Source: Haemophilus sp. HMSC068C11 (GTDB lineage: Bacteria > Pseudomonadota > Gammaproteobacteria > Enterobacterales > Pasteurellaceae). Taken from it: a DNA stretch of 64,000 nucleotides. Position 1 is the first letter of the stretch, and each line of letters begins with the position of its first letter. The notes under the pieces are model-generated. The model made no database searches. It worked only from the letters and a program-made list of their open reading frames with translations, and was not told the origin of the DNA. The DNA lies in contig NZ_KV820375.1 of the NCBI RefSeq assembly GCF_001815355.1, positions 264,135 through 328,134 on the forward strand, given 5' to 3'. Shown here piece by piece: positions 18,563-27,428 of the stretch. The position numbers and the translations under genes were made by a program.

Positions 18563-18630
18563 GTAGGGTGAGTTTAACTCACCAATTTAAACTACTTGGA
18601 CTATTTGGTGGCCTAAAAATTCCACCCTAC
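18563..18630. repeat. Small palindromic element between glnA and typA
   Basis: The terminal inverted repeats GTAGGGTG (18563-18570) and CACCCTAC (18623-18630) bound a 68-base unit. It contains a perfect internal palindrome, GGTGAGTT-T-AACTCACC (18567-18583). The layout resembles short non-autonomous repeats known between genes in Haemophilus and Neisseria. It ends 27 bases before typA, so it lies in the typA leader or promoter. Confidence 0.55.
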
Positions 18631-18657
18631 AAAACTTAAACATTAAGAACGTAATAA

Positions 18658-20508
18658 ATGAAAAACGACATTGATATTAATAAATTGCGCAATATCGCAA
18701 TTATCGCTCACGTTGACCATGGTAAAACCACCCTCGTTGACAAACTCCTTCAACAATCCGGTACATTTGAATCAACTCGTGGTGATGTTGATGAACGCGT
18801 AATGGACTCAAACGATCTTGAAAAAGAACGTGGTATTACCATCCTGGCAAAAAATACCGCAATTAACTGGAATGGTTATCGCATTAACATCGTAGATACC
18901 CCAGGACACGCCGACTTCGGTGGTGAAGTAGAACGTGTTCTTTCTATGGTGGATTCTGTACTTTTAGTGGTAGATGCCTTTGACGGCCCAATGCCACAAA
19001 CGCGTTTCGTAACCCAAAAAGCCTTTGCTCATGGTTTAAAACCAATCGTAGTTATCAACAAAGTTGACCGCCCAGGCGCACGTCCTGACTGGGTGGTGGA
19101 TCAAGTATTCGATTTATTCGTTAACCTTGGTGCAACCGATGAGCAATTAGACTTCCCAATTATCTATGCTTCAGCATTAAATGGTGTCGCAGGGCTTGAA
19201 CACGAAGAATTAGCGGAAGATATGACGCCGTTATTTGAAGCGATCGTTCAACACGTTGAACCGCCAAAAGTAGAACTTGATGCACCATTCCAAATGCAAA
19301 TCTCACAATTAGACTATAACAGCTATGTGGGTGTTATCGGTATCGGTCGTATCAAACGTGGTGCAATCAAACCAAATCAACCTGTAACGATTATTGATGG
19401 TGAAGGTAAAACTCGCCAAGGTCGTGTGGGTCAAGTATTAGGCCACCTTGGTTTACAACGCTATGAAGAAGATGTTGCTTACGCAGGCGATATCATCGCG
19501 ATTACCGGTTTAGGTGAATTAAATATCTCGGATACTATTTGTGATATCAACGCCGTTGAAGCCTTACCTTCATTAACCGTTGATGAACCAACCGTAACCA
19601 TGTTCTTCTGTGTAAACACTTCTCCGTTTGCGGGTCAAGAAGGTAAATATGTAACTTCTCGTCAAATTCTTGAACGTTTAAACAAAGAGTTAGTTCACAA
19701 CGTGGCATTACGCGTAGAAGAAACACCAAACCCAGATGAATTCCGTGTTTCTGGTCGTGGTGAATTACACCTTTCTGTATTAATTGAAAATATGCGTCGT
19801 GAAGGTTATGAACTTGCGGTTTCTCGTCCTAAAGTAATTTACCGTGAAATCAACGGTAAAAAACAAGAGCCTTATGAGCAAGTGACCATCGATGTAGAAG
19901 AACAACACCAAGGTTCTATCATGGAGGCATTAGGTATCCGTAAAGGTGAAGTTCGCGACATGATGCCAGATGGCAAAGGTCGTGTACGTTTAGAATACAT
20001 CATTCCAAGCCGTGGCTTAATCGGTTTCCGTGGCGAATTCATGACTATGACGTCAGGTACTGGTTTACTTTACTCTAGTTTCGATCACTACGATGACATC
20101 AAACCAGGTGAAATCGGCCAACGTAAAAACGGTGTATTAATTTCTAACGCAACAGGTAAAGCATTAGCTTATGCGCTATTTGGTTTACAAGAGCGTGGTA
20201 AATTAATGATCGAAGCTAACGTAGAAGTTTACGAAGGTCAAATCATCGGTATTCACAGCCGTACAAACGACTTAACCGTAAACTGTTTACAAGGTAAAAA
20301 ACTCACCAATATGCGTGCATCAGGTAAAGATGATGCCATCGTATTAACTACACCGGTGAAATTCTCCCTTGAACAAGCCATCGAATTTATCGATGACGAC
20401 GAGTTAGTGGAAGTCACACCTGAATCGATCCGTATCCGTAAAAAACTCTTAACGGAAAACGATCGTAAACGTGCAAACCGTACGACAACCAGTACGAGTA
20501 CTCACTAA
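18658..20508 (+). CDS. typA: Ribosome-associated GTPase TypA/BipA
   Basis: This translational GTPase binds the ribosome and supports assembly and stress responses. GTP-binding motifs are intact: AHVDHGKTT at about residues 17-25, [11 protein letters not shown] near 80-90, and NKVDRPGA near 134-141. Domain II, EF-G-like domains III and V, and the TypA-specific C-terminal domain ([17 protein letters not shown] near 450) follow. The length of 616 residues is usual. H. influenzae also has typA next to glnA, from memory. A strong terminator follows at 20550-20577. Confidence 0.97.
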   Translation: MKNDIDINKLRNIAIIAHVDHGKTTLVDKLLQQSGTFESTRGDVDERVMDSNDLEKERGITILAKNTAINWNGYRINIVDTPGHADFGGEVERVLSMVDSVLLVVDAFDGPMPQTRFVTQKAFAHGLKPIVVINKVDRPGARPDWVVDQVFDLFVNLGATDEQLDFPIIYASALNGVAGLEHEELAEDMTPLFEAIVQHVEPPKVELDAPFQMQISQLDYNSYVGVIGIGRIKRGAIKPNQPVTIIDGEGKTRQGRVGQVLGHLGLQRYEEDVAYAGDIIAITGLGELNISDTICDINAVEALPSLTVDEPTVTMFFCVNTSPFAGQEGKYVTSRQILERLNKELVHNVALRVEETPNPDEFRVSGRGELHLSVLIENMRREGYELAVSRPKVIYREINGKKQEPYEQVTIDVEEQHQGSIMEALGIRKGEVRDMMPDGKGRVRLEYIIPSRGLIGFRGEFMTMTSGTGLLYSSFDHYDDIKPGEIGQRKNGVLISNATGKALAYALFGLQERGKLMIEANVEVYEGQIIGIHSRTNDLTVNCLQGKKLTNMRASGKDDAIVLTTPVKFSLEQAIEFIDDDELVEVTPESIRIRKKLLTENDRKRANRTTTSTSTH

Positions 20509-20549
20509 TTAAAAACGTGCGGAAATTTGACCGCACTTTTAAACAAACA

Positions 20550-20577
20550 AAAGGCGAACATCATGTTCGCCTTTTTT
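20550..20577. terminator. Rho-independent terminator after typA
   Basis: A perfect 10-bp stem, AAAGGCGAAC (20550-20559) with GTTCGCCTTT (20565-20574), is followed by more T. It lies between convergent typA and rdgC. An uptake core at 20530-20538 precedes it as part of a second, weaker inverted repeat. Confidence 0.85.
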
Positions 20578-20591
20578 ATTTTATGATTAAA

Positions 20592-21503
20592 TTAACCTAA
20601 TCTTACTTTCTCACCACCAAATTCATCGAGTAAGTTTTCTGTCAGTTTAGATAAAATACCTGTCATTAATACAAAATCAGCATCAAAGCGTTGCGCATAA
20701 TCTTCTTTTAAAATATCCGCATTTTTCTCACGTACCGCATCAGCAAATTTTAAACGTTTGAGCGTACAATCTTCATTAAACACAAACGTCAGCGTATCTT
20801 CCCACTCCAATGCGAGCTTGCTCACCACTTTTTTACCATCTTGTAAAAGCGCGAGAATCTCTTCATTTTCCAAAGGCTGTTTTTTACAGCGAATCACGCT
20901 GTCTTCTTGGCATCCACGCAGTTCAGCCTCTTCTAACGCCACCAACCAATGCGGAATTTTTTCCTGCACAATCCAATCCGTTAAAATGGTCGAAGGTTCA
21001 TTTGCAAATGCCAACGGCACAACCGGTAACGAACCAAGTGATTTACGTAATAACGCCAAGGCATCTTCTGCACGTTTACTGGATGCCGCATCGACATGCA
21101 CAAGGTTGTTCTCCGTATCAATCCATACAGAAGTTTGCTGATTTTTAGTGAATGCACGTGGCAATAAATTCATCACCACATCATCTTTTAACGTTTGTTT
21201 TTCCGTTTTTTTCAATTTGCGGTTTTCTTTTTGCTCAAGGCTTTCAATACGTTCATCCAATTCACGTTTAACTACATTCGCCGGCAACATTTTTTCTTCT
21301 TTTTTCGCGACCAACAAAATGTGTTTACCCACTGAAAAATGTAATAATTCGCTGTCTTTCAACGGATTCGTCCAACCAAATTTACTTTGATCTTGTGAGC
21401 CACAAGGATGAAATTCACAATCTGACAACTGGCGTTGCAATTCATTAAGATCCCAATCTAAGGGCTTAGTCAGCCTATATGACATTAAATTTTTAAACCA
21501 CAT
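20592..21503 (-). CDS. rdgC: Recombination-associated protein RdgC
   Basis: This protein forms a ring-shaped dimer that binds DNA and restrains RecA-dependent recombination. I chose the ATG at 21503, giving 303 residues and an N-terminus (MWFKNLMSYRLT) that matches RdgC from other gammaproteobacteria. It has GGAAG upstream at normal spacing. The open frame extends 19 residues further but without a matching start. The central FHPCGSQDQSKFGWTNP segment is characteristic. It is divergent from proC, with 65 bases between the starts. Confidence 0.95.
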   Translation of the reverse strand: MWFKNLMSYRLTKPLDWDLNELQRQLSDCEFHPCGSQDQSKFGWTNPLKDSELLHFSVGKHILLVAKKEEKMLPANVVKRELDERIESLEQKENRKLKKTEKQTLKDDVVMNLLPRAFTKNQQTSVWIDTENNLVHVDAASSKRAEDALALLRKSLGSLPVVPLAFANEPSTILTDWIVQEKIPHWLVALEEAELRGCQEDSVIRCKKQPLENEEILALLQDGKKVVSKLALEWEDTLTFVFNEDCTLKRLKFADAVREKNADILKEDYAQRFDADFVLMTGILSKLTENLLDEFGGEKVRLG

Positions 21504-21568
21504 CGTAACACTTCCTTCATAATAGGGTAAAATACGCGACATTGTAGCCCATAAACTCACGGGAAAAA

Positions 21569-22387
21569 ATGATGCAACAGAAATTAATTGCCTTCATCGG
21601 CGGTGGTAATATGGCACAAGCGATTGTGTTAGGCCTATTAAAACAAGGGTACCCTGCCAATAAAATTATCGTTAATGATCCTAATGAAGAGAAACGTGCT
21701 TTTTTTGCACAATATGGCGTCGTAGTTTCTACGGATAACGAGCAATCCATCACACAATCTCAAGTTGTGTTATTTGCCATTAAGCCACAAGTGCTAGCCG
21801 ATGTTTGCAAGCCATTAAGTGCGGTTGATTTATCTGATAAATTAATTATTTCTATTGCAGCAGGAATTTCGACTGCCCGATTAGCTGAACTCCTTCCAAC
21901 AGCAAAATCCATTGTTCGCGTGATGCCAAACACACCTGCATTAGTGGGTGAAGGCATGGCAGGCTTATTTGCGGACAAAAACACACCTGAAATTGACCGC
22001 GCTTTTGCGGAAGATTTACTTTCAGCTGTAGGGAAAACCACTTGGGTGACAAATGAAGATCAAATGCATGCAGTCACTGCTGCGTCTGGCAGTAGCCCAG
22101 CTTACTTCTTCCAATTTTTAGAAGCCATGCAACAAGGCCTAATGGAAATGGGATTAGATGAAAACCAATCTCGTGAGTTGGTACAACAAGCTATGTTAGG
22201 TTCAGCGAAGTTGGTGATTGAAAATCCACAGACAGCTCTTTCGACTTTACGAGAAAATGTCACCTCAAAAGGCGGAACAACTGCAGCCGCATTAAATGTG
22301 TTCAATCAACATCAATTTAACAACATCATTAAACAAGCGATGCAAGCCTGTGTGGCACGCTCACAAGAAATGGAAAAATTATTCTAA
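21569..22387 (+). CDS. proC: Pyrroline-5-carboxylate reductase
   Basis: This enzyme performs the last step of proline synthesis, NAD(P)H reduction of pyrroline-5-carboxylate. It has 272 residues. The dinucleotide-binding [10 protein letters not shown] is at about residues 10-19 and the ProC signature [14 protein letters not shown] lies near 175. Two adjacent ATG codons (21569 and 21572) are both possible. Its stop overlaps the ATG of the next gene by one base, so it heads a three-gene operon with an MFS transporter and xerD. An uptake core lies inside the gene at 21817-21825. Confidence 0.96.
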   Translation: MMQQKLIAFIGGGNMAQAIVLGLLKQGYPANKIIVNDPNEEKRAFFAQYGVVVSTDNEQSITQSQVVLFAIKPQVLADVCKPLSAVDLSDKLIISIAAGISTARLAELLPTAKSIVRVMPNTPALVGEGMAGLFADKNTPEIDRAFAEDLLSAVGKTTWVTNEDQMHAVTAASGSSPAYFFQFLEAMQQGLMEMGLDENQSRELVQQAMLGSAKLVIENPQTALSTLRENVTSKGGTTAAALNVFNQHQFNNIIKQAMQACVARSQEMEKLF

Positions 22388-23547
22388 TGCAAGTTCGTCC
22401 TTTTACTTGGCTCGCCTTGAGCTTTTTTGGCTACTACTGTGCCTACGGTGTGTTTCTTCCCCTTTTCCCGGCATGGTTGAAAACGCAATCTTATAGCGAA
22501 GAAAGCATCGGCTTATTGCTCGCCTGTGCCTACATTTTCCGTTTCAGCGGCGGTATTTTATTTTCTGGCTTGATCAAACGCGTTTCCCTCTTAGTAAATG
22601 GCTTACGCTATTTAGGTGTAGCCAGTGTTATTACGATGGCCTTAATTGGACTGATGTCGCACAATTTCTGGCTCTTGTTTATTGGACTTGCGTTATATTC
22701 CATGGTGAATGCGGCCGGTATGCCGATTGGTGACAGCCTCGCCAGCACGTGGCAACAGCAAATTCATTTAGATTACGGTAAAGCGCGCTTAATTGGCTCC
22801 TTTGCGTTCGTTGTCGGTGTGATGGTATTCGGATATTTCGTTGGACTCGTGGGTGAGCAATATATTACTTGGATGATCACAGGCATACTCGTTTTTTACT
22901 GTATTGTGCAATTACTTCATCCGAACCCAATGCCGCAGGACGAATCCCAAAGTGCGGTCGAAAATTCCGTTGGATTTTTAGACTTACTGAAAAATAACAC
23001 GACCCTTCGTTTGTTTATTGCGATTGCACTGATTCAAGGATCGCACGCAGCTTATTACTCATATAGCACCATTTTTTGGACAAATCATGGCCACTCCGTT
23101 TCTGATGCAGGTTTATTTTGGGGAATCAGCGTATTAGCTGAAATTGTGGTCTTTTTCTTCTCTACTCGATTATTCAAAAACTGGACCATTACAGCCCTTT
23201 TCTATCTCACCGGTATTGCGGCTATCGTGCGTTGGCTCGCTTTCGGTTATGCCGATACCTTTGTTGAGATTGTCTTACTGCAATGTTTTCACAGTCTTAC
23301 TTATGTCGTCGGTCATTACGCGACCGTGCGTTACATCACCACTCAACCACAAACCCATATTGCGAAATTACAAGGTTTATACAATGCCTTGGCGGGATGT
23401 GCAGCCATTGCGATTTTCACTGCGCTTTCTGGCGTACTTTATCCAATTTCGCCAGTTTATGCCTTTAGTTTAATGGCCGCCTTTGCTTTCATTGGCTTAT
23501 TTATTACCCCGCGTGGCGTGAAAGCTTTTTTGATACATAGAGTGTAA
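22387..23547 (+). CDS. MFS transporter of the HcaT (3-phenylpropionate permease) group
   Basis: This inner-membrane secondary transporter of 386 residues has about twelve helices. The N-terminal [20 protein letters not shown] and the later [13 protein letters not shown] segment are hallmarks of the HcaT/MFS_1-like family that includes E. coli HcaT. The E. coli substrate, phenylpropionate, need not apply here, because no aromatic catabolic genes are nearby. It begins one base inside the end of proC and is followed by xerD after 2 bases, so it is translated as part of that operon. Confidence 0.85.
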   Translation: MQVRPFTWLALSFFGYYCAYGVFLPLFPAWLKTQSYSEESIGLLLACAYIFRFSGGILFSGLIKRVSLLVNGLRYLGVASVITMALIGLMSHNFWLLFIGLALYSMVNAAGMPIGDSLASTWQQQIHLDYGKARLIGSFAFVVGVMVFGYFVGLVGEQYITWMITGILVFYCIVQLLHPNPMPQDESQSAVENSVGFLDLLKNNTTLRLFIAIALIQGSHAAYYSYSTIFWTNHGHSVSDAGLFWGISVLAEIVVFFFSTRLFKNWTITALFYLTGIAAIVRWLAFGYADTFVEIVLLQCFHSLTYVVGHYATVRYITTQPQTHIAKLQGLYNALAGCAAIAIFTALSGVLYPISPVYAFSLMAAFAFIGLFITPRGVKAFLIHRV

Positions 23548-23549
23548 AC

Positions 23550-24443
23550 ATGAATAATCTCACACTAGTTGATTTGTTCTTGAATGAATATTGGATCGAA
23601 AAAGGATTGTCTGAAAACACCGTGCAGTCTTATCGTCTCGATTTGACCGCACTTTGTGATTGGCTGGATAAACAAAATTTATCTCTCGAAACCCTCGAAC
23701 CCTTAGATCTACAACAATTTTTAGGCAGCCGTTTAGAGCAAGGTTACAAAGCCACCAGCACTGCACGAATGCTAAGTGCGATGCGGAAATTATTCCAATA
23801 TTTATATCGTGAAAAGTATCGTACGGATGACCCAAGTGCCGTACTGAGCTCACCTAAATTGCCAAGCCGCTTACCTAAATATTTAACCGAACAACAAGTC
23901 ACGGATTTATTAAATACACCTGATGTCGAAATTCCGCTCGAGTTACGTGATAAAGCCATGTTGGAATTACTTTATGCCACTGGATTACGTGTCACGGAAT
24001 TGGTCACGCTCACTATTGAGAATATGAATTTACAACAAGGTGTCGTGCGTGTGATTGGTAAAGGTAACAAAGAACGTATTGTACCCATGGGGGAAGAGGC
24101 CGCTTTTTGGGTGCGACAATTTGTACTTTATGGTCGCCCTATTTTGCTCAATGGACAAAGTTCTGATGTGGTCTTTCCCAGTCAACGGGCTCAGCAAATG
24201 ACTCGCCAAACCTTTTGGCATCGTATAAAGCATTATGCCGTGTTAGCAGGAATCGATACAGATGCACTTTCTCCACACGTTCTCCGTCATGCCTTTGCGA
24301 CACATTTGGTGAATCACGGTGCGGATCTCCGTGTTGTACAAATGCTCCTCGGACATAGCGATCTCTCCACCACGCAAATCTATACTCATGTGGCTAAAGA
24401 GCGCTTGAAACACCTTCATGAACGATTTCATCCGAGAGGATAA
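23550..24443 (+). CDS. xerD: Site-specific tyrosine recombinase XerD
   Basis: With XerC this enzyme resolves chromosome dimers at dif. It has 297 residues with an N-terminal SAM-like core-binding domain (to about residue 105) and a C-terminal catalytic domain. The catalytic Arg lies in ATGLRVTELV near residue 148. HVLRHAFATHLV and GHSDLSTTQIYTHV supply the His, Arg, His and nucleophilic Tyr. The FHPRG tail is typical of XerD rather than XerC. It is the last gene of the proC operon and ends at an inverted uptake-sequence terminator. Confidence 0.95.
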   Translation: MNNLTLVDLFLNEYWIEKGLSENTVQSYRLDLTALCDWLDKQNLSLETLEPLDLQQFLGSRLEQGYKATSTARMLSAMRKLFQYLYREKYRTDDPSAVLSSPKLPSRLPKYLTEQQVTDLLNTPDVEIPLELRDKAMLELLYATGLRVTELVTLTIENMNLQQGVVRVIGKGNKERIVPMGEEAAFWVRQFVLYGRPILLNGQSSDVVFPSQRAQQMTRQTFWHRIKHYAVLAGIDTDALSPHVLRHAFATHLVNHGADLRVVQMLLGHSDLSTTQIYTHVAKERLKHLHERFHPRG

Positions 24444-24449
24444 GATCAA

Positions 24450-24489
24450 AAAGTGCGGTCAAATTTATCGTTATTTTTGACCGCACTTT
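24450..24489. terminator. Bidirectional terminator from an inverted uptake-sequence pair
   Basis: A 14-bp stem, AAAGTGCGGTCAAA (24450-24463) with TTTGACCGCACTTT (24476-24489), separates convergent xerD and the glycerate kinase gene. Confidence 0.8.
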
Positions 24490-24501
24490 AGTATGAAAAA
24501 C

Positions 24502-25632
24502 TTATTTCAATGACAACAATCTCGCCACATTTTGAGCCGTTGAGATTAAATTCTGCTCGCCTTGCTTGAGAATTGTCGGTAAATCACTCAGACTGCGAAT
24601 TATCGGGAACACCGCATCAATGCCATGTTCATACACCACTTCATAATCCTCACGCAAACAACCCACAATCGCGATAACTGGCTTATTAAATTGTTTCGCC
24701 GTGCGCGCCACACCGATTGGGGTCTTACCTAAGATACTTTGCGCATCCATACGACCTTCACCAGTAATCACTAAATCTGCATCTTTAACTTGCTCAGAGA
24801 GTTTCAAATTATCTAACACGATCTGCACACCGGCTTTCAGTTGCACATTAGGTAAAAGCAATAAACCACCACCCATACCACCTGCCGCCCCCGCACCTGG
24901 TTGATCTTGAATCTTTTTACCACAATCCCGCTCAGCAATTTGGGCAAAATGGGCTAATGCAGCATCGAGTTCCTTCACCATCTCAGACGTCGCACCTTTT
25001 TGTGGGCCAAAAATTGCAGAGGCTCCACGTTCACCACAAAGTGGATTATTTACATCACAAGCTACTTCGATTTGTACGTGTTGCAATCGAGGATCTAAAT
25101 CAACCAGTTGAATTTCAGCAAGATTAGATAATGCTGCGCCACCAAAGCCAATGGATTGCCCATTTTTATCCAATAAACGTAAGCCTAATACTTGCAGCAT
25201 ACCCGCACCACCGTCATTTGTGGCACTCCCACCAATTCCTAAAATGATATGTTGTACGCCAAGATCTAGGGCGTGCTTAATCAGCTCCCCCGTACCAAAG
25301 CTGGTGGTTTGACAAGGATTGCGTTTATCCATCGGGACAAGATGCAATCCCGATGCAGCCGCCATTTCGATAATCGCCGTTTTACCATCACCTGATAAAC
25401 CGAAAAAGCTTTTTACTTGGTTGCCTAACGGTGCAGTGACTTCTGCCTCAATTAAGCGCCCCTGAGTGGCATCAACCAAAGATTGTACGGTTCCCTCTCC
25501 CCCATCTGCCATTGGTAGTTTCACATATTCAGCGTTTGGGAAAATACGTTTAAAACCAGTTTCAATCGCATTAGCCACTTCGAGTGCGGTTAAACTTTCT
25601 TTAAATGAATCAGGCGCAATGACAATTTTCAT
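24502..25632 (-). CDS. glxK: Glycerate kinase, GlxK/GarK family
   Basis: This enzyme phosphorylates D-glycerate (usually to 2-phosphoglycerate), linking glycerate or sugar-acid use to glycolysis. It has 376 residues. Family landmarks are IAPDSFKESLTA at the N-terminus, KLPMADGGEGTV near residue 40, GIGGSATNDGGAGM near 128-141 and TGEGRMDAQS near 290. It is downstream of a GntP-family permease with a 14-base gap, so transport and phosphorylation are probably one operon. H. influenzae has the same pair, from memory. Confidence 0.93.
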   Translation of the reverse strand: MKIVIAPDSFKESLTALEVANAIETGFKRIFPNAEYVKLPMADGGEGTVQSLVDATQGRLIEAEVTAPLGNQVKSFFGLSGDGKTAIIEMAAASGLHLVPMDKRNPCQTTSFGTGELIKHALDLGVQHIILGIGGSATNDGGAGMLQVLGLRLLDKNGQSIGFGGAALSNLAEIQLVDLDPRLQHVQIEVACDVNNPLCGERGASAIFGPQKGATSEMVKELDAALAHFAQIAERDCGKKIQDQPGAGAAGGMGGGLLLLPNVQLKAGVQIVLDNLKLSEQVKDADLVITGEGRMDAQSILGKTPIGVARTAKQFNKPVIAIVGCLREDYEVVYEHGIDAVFPIIRSLSDLPTILKQGEQNLISTAQNVARLLSLK

Positions 25633-25646
25633 ATTCTCTCCTTAAA

Positions 25647-26903
25647 CTAACTAAATACACCAAAAATTAAGGTGGACGCAATGGTCATAATTAACCCCAC
25701 TGCACTTTCATAAGGAATCAATTTTAAGCGTTCTTTCATGTCCATATTTACGCTACCACCAGTTGCATGGAAGAAAGAACCATGTGGCATATGATCGAAA
25801 ACTGTCGCCCCCGCATGAATCATCGCGGCACCTGCCAGACTACTCACCCCCAACTCTAATAGCGTTGAACTAAACACATTCGAAGCAACCGCTGTACCTG
25901 CCGTTGTTGATGCCGTCGCAAGCGACATGAGTGCACCTGAAATTGGCGCCAGGATATAAGAAGGTAAGCCCGAATGTTTTAAGCCTTCTATAAGCACATC
26001 TTTCATACCGGAATTAGCAATAATACCGGCTAAAGCGCCCGTACCAAGTAGCATAATCGCCACCGGAGCCATTTTCCCTAAACCGCTAATCGCATAGTTA
26101 TTGGCTTGGCGAAGCTTACCCATGCAGAGTGCGCCAATCAAACCACCAAGTGGTAAAGCGATTAAAGGATCCACTTTAATATCAGCTAACGGACGAAGTG
26201 CCAGTAAGAAGATGGCAATCAAAGGCGCCACAAGTGCGGTCAAAAATGAGGGTAAATTCTGTGTTTCTACTGCGACAACCTCTTGGGCTGAAACACGTGA
26301 ACCTTTATTTCTTAACCGTTTTGCTAAGAAATACGTCAATATTAAGCCAAAAATAGCGGGGATAATCCCTACCATCATCACTGACGTTAAAGGAAGATGG
26401 AATGTGTCTGCCGCCGCGATTGCATTGGGATTGGGAGACATTAAGTTTCCTGCTTTTCCCCCACCAATCATCGCTAAGAGAATAGCGGGTTTTGATAAGT
26501 CAGTACGACGAGCAAGTGCTAAGGCGATTGGAGAGACCGTAATCACGGCAACATCAATAAATACACCAACGGCGGTTAAAATTAATGTGGCCAACGCTAA
26601 CGCTAATAATGCTCTTGTTTCACCTAACTTGTTTGTAATGGTTTCAGCAATGGTATTAGCCGCACCTGATTCAATCAGAACTCCCGCCAATACCCCTGCT
26701 GCGAGAATTCGCATGACTGCAGTAGTGATACCTTGAGCGCCTCCGATCATGAGACTCACGGTTTGAGATAAATCAGCGCCGCCAACTAATCCCCCTACTA
26801 AAGCCCCGACTAACATACCATAGGCTGGTGAGACTTTTTTCAAAATAAGGAAAATAGCGACAATGAGTGCAATGAGTGCACCTAAGGCTGAGACTGTAGG
26901 CAT
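25647..26903 (-). CDS. GntP-family sugar-acid permease
   Basis: This proton symporter of the GntP/gluconate family has 418 residues and about twelve to fourteen hydrophobic segments. The MIGGGKAGNLMSPNPNAIA segment near residue 145-165 and HAGATVFDHMPHGSFFH near 360-376 are typical of the family. The neighbouring glycerate kinase suggests glycerate or a related acid as substrate rather than gluconate, which is inference. AGGAGG lies 5 bases before the ATG. An 11-bp inverted repeat at 26917-26953 sits just upstream of that site and may be an operator. Confidence 0.9.
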   Translation of the reverse strand: MPTVSALGALIALIVAIFLILKKVSPAYGMLVGALVGGLVGGADLSQTVSLMIGGAQGITTAVMRILAAGVLAGVLIESGAANTIAETITNKLGETRALLALALATLILTAVGVFIDVAVITVSPIALALARRTDLSKPAILLAMIGGGKAGNLMSPNPNAIAAADTFHLPLTSVMMVGIIPAIFGLILTYFLAKRLRNKGSRVSAQEVVAVETQNLPSFLTALVAPLIAIFLLALRPLADIKVDPLIALPLGGLIGALCMGKLRQANNYAISGLGKMAPVAIMLLGTGALAGIIANSGMKDVLIEGLKHSGLPSYILAPISGALMSLATASTTAGTAVASNVFSSTLLELGVSSLAGAAMIHAGATVFDHMPHGSFFHATGGSVNMDMKERLKLIPYESAVGLIMTIASTLIFGVFS

Positions 26904-26916
26904 AGCGTCCTCCTGT

Positions 26917-26953
26917 TGATATAAATATGCAAAAATCTTTCTTATTTATATCA
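26917..26953. promoter_or_regulatory. Perfect 11-bp inverted repeat upstream of the permease gene
   Basis: TGATATAAATA (26917-26927) is repeated inverted as TATTTATATCA (26943-26953) with a 15-base spacer. It lies 14 bases upstream of the permease start codon, abutting the ribosome-binding site. It could be an operator for a sugar-acid regulator or an mRNA hairpin. No regulator gene is adjacent. Confidence 0.5.
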
Positions 26954-27051
26954 GCAAAAGTAGAGGAATAAAATCTTGTCCGACTTCCACCTACAAAAAC
27001 GGCTTATGTACAACACATAAGCCGAAATTGTTACTGAAAATTGACCGCACT

Positions 27052-27408
27052 TTAGAAAAATAAAATACTTCCCCAAACCACGACAACAATACAAAGGGCA
27101 ATGAATACCGCTGCTGAGCCTTGGTCTTTGGCTCTCCCTGAAAGCTCATGGCGTTCCGTTCCAATGCGATCCACCACCGCTTCAACGGCGCTATTTAACA
27201 GTTCCACTGCCATCACAAGTAAAACCGATGAAATCATCAAAGCAATTTCAATTTTAGTATCACCCAGCCAAAAGGCGAGTGGAATCAGAATGCACGCAAG
27301 AAAACACTCGTGGCGGAATGCAGTTTCATTTTTGAATGCACTCTTTAAACCTTGTAAGGAATATTTTGTAGAGTTAATTAAATGGGTTAATCCCGTGGTT
27401 TTATACAT
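27052..27408 (-). CDS. dgkA: Diacylglycerol kinase (prokaryotic DgkA)
   Basis: This small inner-membrane enzyme phosphorylates diacylglycerol, recycling the lipid by-product of periplasmic glucan or lipid-A modification. It has 118 residues and three membrane helices. The signature ELLNSAVEAVVDRIG near residue 69-83 holds the catalytic Glu. The KDQGSAAVF segment follows. It starts 20 bases after relA on the same strand. An uptake core (27044-27052) overlaps its stop region. Confidence 0.95.
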   Translation of the reverse strand: MYKTTGLTHLINSTKYSLQGLKSAFKNETAFRHECFLACILIPLAFWLGDTKIEIALMISSVLLVMAVELLNSAVEAVVDRIGTERHELSGRAKDQGSAAVFIALCIVVVVWGSILFF

Positions 27409-27428
27409 AAAAGTTCCTATGTTTTAAT

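Noticed and set aside
20758-21390. Several plus-strand frames opposite rdgC
   Set aside because: They overlap each other and the well-supported rdgC gene, with no recognisable product.
26101-26736. 211-codon plus-strand frame opposite the GntP-family permease
   Set aside because: It is an antisense shadow of a helix-rich membrane protein gene. It has Lys/Ala/Thr bias, no start signal and no known family.
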